The translations under genes were made by a program, and so were the position numbers. DNA of 11,475 nucleotides from Thomasclavelia spiroformis (GTDB lineage Bacteria; Bacillota_I; Bacilli_A; Erysipelotrichales; Coprobacillaceae): NCBI GenBank assembly GCA_018369555.1, contig JAGZCC010000070.1, positions 1-11,475 on the forward strand. Direction: 5' to 3'. A model generated the notes under the pieces. It ran no database searches. It saw only the letters and a list, made by a program, of their open reading frames with translations, and was not told where the DNA came from. How positions within the stretch are numbered: the first letter of the stretch is position 1; every line of letters begins with the position of its first letter. Below, piece by piece: positions 7,901-11,475 of the stretch.

Positions 7901-10577
7901 TTGCATAATATACGGCTTCATCTTCATAACCTAATTCTCTTGCCATTTCAGAAATACCATAGTCATTATTATATCCTTCCATTGACCAAGAAAATCCTGT
8001 ATCTTGTTCTTTACTTGTATATCCTCTAAAAATAGCAGTTGATAATTGTTTTCTACCATAATTACTATCATCACTAACGACGGCACCATTTTTAATCATT
8101 GATTTAAAAGCATCCTCTTGATCAAAAACTATCCCTTTTTTCATTGCATCAGCAAAAACAATATCACTGCTTGTACCTGACATAAAGTATGTTCCCCCTG
8201 GTGCAGACCATCTTGGTACCCAATCAGTATCTTTATGATGTTGAACTAGTCCATCCAACAATTCACTACTTTTATCCATAGAGAAAATACTATAAGCCGG
8301 CCAGGCAGCTCTATATGTATCCCAGAATCCATTATTATAATACATCTTGCCTTCAACAACCTCAGGATTTTCATTCGATCCACCATATGGACTTGAATAT
8401 TTCCAAACTGGATTTTCATTAGTTCCAGTATTTTCACTTAATAAGTTTGGATACATAAACATTCGATACATATTAGAATACAATGATACTTTTTGATCAT
8501 GAGAACCACCTTCAACTTCAACAACATCTAATTTATCATCCCAAGTTTCTAATGCTTGATTATAAATCATATCAAAGTCATTATCACTAATTTCTAATTC
8601 TATATTATGCTTTGCTTGCTCAAAACTAATAAATGATGTTGCTACTTTCATTTCGACAACTTCATCTTCAAAAGAAGCAATACCTTGCCGATTATTTGCC
8701 GTTCTTGTATAAGACATCGGTTTATCAAATGTTCCATAAATATACATATCTTTTAACCCTAAACTTGTATGATTAGTACGTGCTTTAAAACTATTTGTTG
8801 TCATATCATATTCAATAATCGAACCATCATTACTACCATTAATTGAATCAAAAATTATATTTTTATGTTGTGCATCTTTTGGAAAAGTAAATCTTACTAC
8901 TGCTCCATGATCAGTTGGCGTAAGTTCCATTTTTGTATTCGATGCATTTGTACCTTCTGGAAATTCTATCCCATAATAATATACTCTAGCAACTTCTTTT
9001 TCATGTGAAAAAGGAATTTTTCTTTCATTTTCACCAAAACTGCCAGTTTCTGGATCAATTGATGTATTAATCATGAATTGCCATGTACCACGATCACCGA
9101 CCCAATTACTCGCTTCATGACTTATTGTCATATGTCTAAAATAATTACCATTTGCTTGATATGTATATGTATTTCTACCTCGACCATCTACCGAAGTATT
9201 TGATGGTACCCAGAAATTAAATCCATGGGGCATTGTAACTGCCGGAACATTAAGCCCTCGAGAAAAAGCCGGAGAATCATTTGTTCCACGCAAAATATTT
9301 ACATAATCTGCTAAATGTTCATAAATAGGATCAGTTGCCTGATAAATACGGATATCATCGATATAACTACGAAATGTTCGATCCTTCTCTTCTGGGAATT
9401 GATCATTTTTATCATTATCATAATCAACTAAAATACTATCTACTGTTTTACCTAAAGCAACTTTCCCAATATTACCACTTACATGATTCCATTGTTTAGT
9501 CACTAATGTTCTACTATCACCTTGTTCCATTGCTGCAATAATATTTCCATGATCATCTAATGCTTTTAAATCACTTAGATATGTTCCATCCATAAATTTA
9601 ATATCTACTGCCATATGCATTTGCGTATAATTATAATCATAATCTCTTTCATTAATTAAATCAGGAAAAATCATATAATCTAATTTAGTATCATTAGTAA
9701 TCACGATATTTTGATCTTTTAAATCATATAATTTATTATATGAATATCCTCGTTCTTTACCATAGTGTATTCCACTAACTTCTAATGATTTTTTTCCACT
9801 ATAACCAACACCGCTAGCTCCTACCCAAGGCGAAATTGGCCCTCCAACAATTTTAGTTGTCATTCCCTTTTGCTCAACTTCTGGCGGTAATTCCTCATCA
9901 CTACCTAAAGCAAATTCTGAAAATTGTGTCATTCCATTATTACCATGATTTTTTATAATATCTAAACGAAAATATTGATATTTTTTAGGATTAATAATTT
10001 CAAAAGTTTTCCTTTCAAAACGCTCATTAAACACAATTCCATTTTGTTCATCTATTAACTCATAAACTTCGCCATCAACGGAACCGTATAATTTCCAAGA
10101 TTCAGGATCTCTCTCTGGAGAATCATTTGCACTAGCAATTTGATAACGATTAATTGTAATACTTTGTGTTAAAGCAAATTTTACCCAAATTGGATTATCA
10201 ATTCCAGGTACATTAGCATTACTTAAATATTTAGAATCAGTACTTCCATCAAATAAACAATCAACTATTTCAGTATTATTATGCTGTTTTGATGCTTCAA
10301 ATGAACTTTCATTAACAAGCTGCATAATATTACCTTCAATTGTTTCTTCATCCTTAATTCGATTTACATTTTTACTTCCTTTTTGCTCATCAACTAATGA
10401 ATTGACAAAATCATCTTGATTTTCTTCAAAACTTTCTTGCCATAATATTACCTCTTCATTACTTCCAGTATCCGGTTCCTTAGCTAAAAGCATTGTAGAA
10501 TAATCACCTACAATAGCTGTTCCACCTAATAAAAAACTCAATGTAACTGAAAATAATTTTCTTTTAAACAGTCTCAT
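4977..10577 (-). CDS. Secreted, wall-anchored GH92 glycosidase with Gln at the acid position; possible mannosyl-phosphate hydrolase
   Basis: This is an 1866-residue surface glycosidase of family GH92 (calcium-dependent exo-alpha-mannosidases). Order: signal peptide about 1-32; F5/8C-CBM32-like module about 90-230; beta-sandwich module about 240-412; GH92 beta N-domain about 420-665; (alpha/alpha)6 catalytic domain about 680-1150, with FWDTYRAAW (W752), YMYNYAGQPWKTQ, GDEDNG and AWYVFSALGFYP; second F5/8C-like module about 1185-1321; FIVAR-like helices 1322-1389; CBM6-like module 1390-1534 (EAE, GDWVCYKNV, IEVRLDS, NIDWFSF); InlB-type beta repeat 1535-1611; three FIVAR repeats, 1612-1682, 1683-1749 and 1750-1814; linker; sorting signal SVKTG 1835-1839, hydrophobic 1842-1861, RRKED. 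D1061 and D1063 match the family's catalytic aspartates. The usual acid Glu is Gln (Q1019, SNQPAYH), as in mannose-1-phospho-6-mannose-cleaving GH92 enzymes, so a phosphodiester-type substrate is possible; otherwise the protein may be a weak mannosidase or a binding protein. The start has AAAGGAG six bases upstream. It appears monocistronic. Confidence 0.95.
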   Translation of the reverse strand: MRLFKRKLFSVTLSFLLGGTAIVGDYSTMLLAKEPDTGSNEEVILWQESFEENQDDFVNSLVDEQKGSKNVNRIKDEETIEGNIMQLVNESSFEASKQHNNTEIVDCLFDGSTDSKYLSNANVPGIDNPIWVKFALTQSITINRYQIASANDSPERDPESWKLYGSVDGEVYELIDEQNGIVFNERFERKTFEIINPKKYQYFRLDIIKNHGNNGMTQFSEFALGSDEELPPEVEQKGMTTKIVGGPISPWVGASGVGYSGKKSLEVSGIHYGKERGYSYNKLYDLKDQNIVITNDTKLDYMIFPDLINERDYDYNYTQMHMAVDIKFMDGTYLSDLKALDDHGNIIAAMEQGDSRTLVTKQWNHVSGNIGKVALGKTVDSILVDYDNDKNDQFPEEKDRTFRSYIDDIRIYQATDPIYEHLADYVNILRGTNDSPAFSRGLNVPAVTMPHGFNFWVPSNTSVDGRGRNTYTYQANGNYFRHMTISHEASNWVGDRGTWQFMINTSIDPETGSFGENERKIPFSHEKEVARVYYYGIEFPEGTNASNTKMELTPTDHGAVVRFTFPKDAQHKNIIFDSINGSNDGSIIEYDMTTNSFKARTNHTSLGLKDMYIYGTFDKPMSYTRTANNRQGIASFEDEVVEMKVATSFISFEQAKHNIELEISDNDFDMIYNQALETWDDKLDVVEVEGGSHDQKVSLYSNMYRMFMYPNLLSENTGTNENPVWKYSSPYGGSNENPEVVEGKMYYNNGFWDTYRAAWPAYSIFSMDKSSELLDGLVQHHKDTDWVPRWSAPGGTYFMSGTSSDIVFADAMKKGIVFDQEDAFKSMIKNGAVVSDDSNYGRKQLSTAIFRGYTSKEQDTGFSWSMEGYNNDYGISEMARELGYEDEAVYYANRAMNYVNLFDKQSDDVNDMWFKGKDAAGNWYGPSLNDVNTFDPRYWGDNYDEANAYVWSVGVTYDGQGLANLYGGRDKLAEKLDTIFETKGEVNGFGADMDGYGYGHKEPKEAREVKMGQYNQSNQPAYHIIYMYNYAGQPWKTQKYVRDSLDRCFIGSEIGQGMIGDEDNGAGGAWYVFSALGFYPIMGTNEYMIGSPIFDKTIIHLDNGKDITITANGNSKENVYIQNVTLNGESYNKNYLTHEDLINGADIVMNMSNTPSSWGSSIDSLPTSVTKNDQIANPKEDITSTKVKEVDKIDGDVYLTSMTTKNIENAKNLFDNTSDTVAALSQDTSELIYSFIKPQYIDMLTLTSSKDGKAPEGFKVYGSNDAKNWQLLEERANLEFEWGRYTRPFVIHEADEFKHYKLELIGGEALSEIELFSQLDEFEKITLEDLKNLVTYSESLDLSSVHIEIIKNIEQKLAVAREVINQEVPDEKTIEEAYYGLQNSLDKIDSNRLAYDKQEAEIYDENSGIVNDGPNIGSLNPGDWVCYKNVIFDSNANFFELYYSAETITQCGNPLIEVRLDSTDNEPIVTFVPNKTGTWKNYVYSSKKFESIQNIKGIHDVYLTFSGEILPAEIEGLSKQNVANIDWFSFSEIITPTVTAQNGIITNENLDVKYGEDLVITFAPEEGYVFDQVLVDGQVYDGKVENNSITLVNVKKAHQVEVIFKLIDYKEADKTALKIAIDLANAITDEDLDKVIPVVANEFKAARDEANAVYNNASATQDEVNNAFDRLASIMQKLEFFKGDKTALKAFIDKVAGLDSSKYTKTTWTAFEAELTEASVVYNDENAMQEEVNTAYSELVTAFLNLRLIPDKSLLEELINQANGLNVANYTKASFDGLTKALDEAKVVLDNPNATQEEVDNAKDILVKAIAGLQANPSTPSNVDNTVNNGDTTVSVKTGDEALIGTLAGLALLSVAGYTVFRRKED
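5061..5075 (-). other. Sorting motif SVKTG of the GH92 protein
   Basis: Residues 1835-1839 (S-V-K-T-G) are followed by DE, a 20-residue hydrophobic segment and RRKED, the classic three-part layout of a sortase substrate. The pentapeptide lacks the Leu and Pro of LPXTG and keeps only the TG cleavage pair. This suggests a sortase with different specificity, or a lineage-specific motif. Confidence 0.6.
5065..5101. repeat. 37-base identical block, copy A (in the GH92 gene)
   Basis: These 37 bases in the codons around NNGDTTVSVK, just before the sorting motif, are identical to 11295-11331 in the right-edge gene. Codon-level identity over 12 residues goes beyond protein constraint. It points to recent duplication or gene conversion between the 3' ends of the two surface-protein genes. 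Confidence 0.85.
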
Positions 10578-10590
10578 TTTTTTCTCCTTT
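10578..10590 (-). promoter_or_regulatory. Ribosome binding site of the GH92 gene
   Basis: On the minus strand AAAGGAG is followed by six adenines and then the ATG at 10577. This is a near-ideal Shine-Dalgarno sequence and spacing, and the following codons give a typical signal peptide (MRLFKRKLF then a hydrophobic core). That fixes the start. Confidence 0.85.
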
Positions 10591-10754
10591 CCCTTTTATC
10601 TGTGTTACCTTCATTTAATATAATTAAAATTCTTCTTTTAAATTCCTCCTTCCAACAAAAAAATGTAAGTCCTTACTTTATAATGATAATAATAAACCCT
10701 GTTTTTTTAAAGTTATAATTTTTGTAATTTTTTTTTCATAAATTGTAAGTGCGC

Positions 10755-10770
10755 AATACTATATAGTATT
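10755..10770. promoter_or_regulatory. Perfect 16-base palindrome upstream of the GH92 gene
   Basis: AATACTATATAGTATT is its own reverse complement. It lies about 180 bases before the GH92 start codon, in the only region where that gene's promoter can be. Shape and place fit a dimeric regulator's operator, but no regulator gene is in the window and AT-rich DNA makes such palindromes more likely by chance. Confidence 0.35.
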
Positions 10771-10817
10771 TCAATTTATAAAACTAAAATCCATAATTAT
10801 AGTCATTAGAATTCTAA

Positions 10818-11003
10818 TATAACTATGAGGAAAATGAGAAAAACATTAATGATAAAGTCAAGATGAAACAATGGATTGGCAGAATCAAAGAATTAGATCC
10901 TAAAGGGTTAGGTGGACACATTAGAAACTAGCCTATGATATTAAATCAATTAATGATTAAAGATTATTTTAATGAAAAACTCAGCCATCATTTGTCTAAA
11001 TAA
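10818..11003 (+). pseudogene. Possible decayed plus-strand gene fragment, function unknown
   Basis: One plus-strand frame reads about 37 residues (including MKQWIGRIKELDPKG, LGGHIRN) to a TAG at 10929-10931, then continues in the same frame for 23 more residues (PMILNQLMIKDYF, NEKLSHHLSK) to a TAA at 11001-11003. The composition looks protein-like (charged, amphipathic, with a Gly-rich turn), whereas the surrounding spacer is simple AT-rich sequence. No ribosome binding site and no upstream part of a gene are visible, and a TAA at 10815 closes the frame on the left. I do not recognise a family. A chance open frame is a serious alternative. Confidence 0.25.
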
Positions 11004-11019
11004 ATATTCAGCCAAAGTA

Positions 11020-11047
11020 GTTAAAAGGCCAGATTTTCATCTGGCCT
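11020..11047 (-). terminator. Strong stem-loop, probable terminator of the right-edge gene
   Basis: On the minus strand AGGCCAGAT, a GAAA loop and ATCTGGCCT form a perfect 9-pair, GC-containing hairpin with a GNRA-type tetraloop, followed by TTTAACTACTTT. This is the most stable hairpin I see in the gap. It lies about 160 bases past the right-edge gene's stop, so it probably ends that transcript. The T tract is interrupted. On the plus strand it could instead follow the possible gene fragment that ends at 11003, but no T run follows on that side. Confidence 0.5.
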
Positions 11048-11206
11048 ATCGGTGTTTAAGTTAATTACAAATTTTTAATATGAATAATTTCATAAGAAAA
11101 TAACATTACTTATATACTTTTCTTTACAAAGTCGACAGAAGTTATTTTAGAGCAATTTTCATTAATGCGCCTAATTATTTAGAGCACTGAAATCTCTTAT
11201 TAATTA

Positions 11207-11475
11207 TTAATCTTCTTTTCTTCTTAACAACGTATATCCAGCGACACTTAATAAAGTAATTCCTGCAAACATTCCATCTAAGCTTTCATCACTGGTTTTT
11301 ACACTTACAGTTGTATCACCATTATTTACTGGTGTTTTTACTGTTTGTAAGTTAGCGATTGCTTTTGCTAAAACATCTTTTGCATTATCTACTTCAACTT
11401 GTGTTGCATTTGGATTAGCAAATACTGCTTTAGCTTCATTTAAGGCTTTTGTTAATCCATCAAATGTTGCTTTGG
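11207..11475 (-). CDS. C-terminal part of a FIVAR-containing wall-anchored surface protein (5' end outside window)
   Basis: Only the last 88 full codons are visible; the frame runs open off the right edge, so catalytic or binding domains are unknown. It begins within a FIVAR-type helical repeat (FDGLTKALNEAK, NPNATQVEVDNAKD, LAKAIANLQ), then a short linker (TVKTPVNNGDTTV), a sorting-type motif SVKTS (11291-11305), DESLDG, a hydrophobic segment and RRKD before TAA. It is closely related to the end of the GH92 protein: over the 40 residues from FDGLTKAL only 8 differ, and 37 bases are identical. The sorting motif has TS where the GH92 protein has TG, a one-codon change (GGT to AGT) that may weaken sortase anchoring and leave the protein membrane-tethered. 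A terminator candidate lies at 11020-11047. Confidence 0.85.
   Translation of the reverse strand, partial: KATFDGLTKALNEAKAVFANPNATQVEVDNAKDVLAKAIANLQTVKTPVNNGDTTVSVKTSDESLDGMFAGITLLSVAGYTLLRRKED
11295..11331. repeat. 37-base identical block, copy B (in the right-edge gene)
   Basis: This block is identical to 5065-5101 in the GH92 gene, in the codons immediately before the sorting motif. The flanks also match in part: both genes end with the same 18 bases including the stop codon (4977-4994 and 11207-11224), and both have TGAAATCTCTTAT (plus-strand reading) shortly after the stop. Confidence 0.85.

Larger units (their letters stand above)
10578..11206. other. Intergenic region upstream of the GH92 gene
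   Basis: This 629-base gap lies between the right-edge gene's stop and the GH92 start. It holds the GH92 ribosome binding site and leader, an unused Shine-Dalgarno-like AAGGAGG (10645-10651, minus strand), a 16-base palindrome (10755-10770), a possible decayed plus-strand gene piece (10818-11003) and a strong stem-loop (11026-11047). A GH92 promoter must lie here, but I find no convincing pair of boxes. Minus-strand TATAAA near 10675-10682 and TATAAT at 10796-10801 are -10 candidates without a good -35. No cre-like site was seen. Confidence 0.65.

Noticed and set aside
7442..8437. Two minus-strand frames of 63-65 codons inside the GH92 gene
   Set aside because: They are out-of-frame readings of well-conserved GH92 catalytic-domain sequence.
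10676..10690. Plus-strand TATAAT near 10679 as a promoter
   Set aside because: No -35 box stands at the right distance and the only thing downstream on that strand is the doubtful fragment at 10818-11003; chance match in AT-rich DNA.

Overview
The window is AT-rich Gram-positive DNA, probably from a gut Bacillota of the Erysipelotrichia type (for example a Thomasclavelia/Coprobacillus relative). This assignment is an inference. It rests on the AT-rich codon choice, strong AGGAG-type ribosome binding sites, very large secreted multi-domain glycosidases with FIVAR repeats, and C-terminal cell-wall sorting signals of the form SVKTGDE plus a hydrophobic stretch plus RRK.

All real genes are on the minus strand. 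From right to left they are: (i) the last 88 codons of a surface protein (11207 to beyond the right edge); (ii) a 629-base gap holding a possible decayed gene fragment, a strong stem-loop and palindromes; (iii) a complete 1866-residue secreted, wall-anchored GH92 glycosidase (4977-10577); (iv) a 356-base gap with the terminator of the GH92 gene and a probable promoter for the next gene; (v) a 5'-complete GH89 alpha-N-acetylglucosaminidase whose 3' end lies beyond the left edge (1-4620, 1540 codons visible). No RNA gene, CRISPR array or intact insertion sequence was recognised.

The two enzymes look like extracellular exo-glycosidases that attack capped host or fungal glycans from the cell surface. 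Each carries carbohydrate-binding modules (CBM32-like, and a CBM6-like one in the GH92 protein). They look separately transcribed rather than one operon, because a terminator and a promoter lie between them.

The most interesting observation is in the GH92 protein. The glutamate that serves as catalytic acid in ordinary GH92 alpha-mannosidases is replaced by glutamine (Q1019, in a local context SNQPAYH instead of GNEPSHH), while the catalytic aspartates remain. That substitution is known in the GH92 branch that cleaves mannose-alpha-1-phospho-6-mannose, so this may be a mannosyl-phosphate uncapping enzyme rather than a plain mannosidase. Next to a GH89 enzyme it suggests a small locus for removing unusual caps (alpha-GlcNAc and mannosyl phosphate) from yeast mannan or host glycoproteins. 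The right-edge gene is a C-terminal paralogue of the GH92 protein but has TS in place of TG in its sorting motif.
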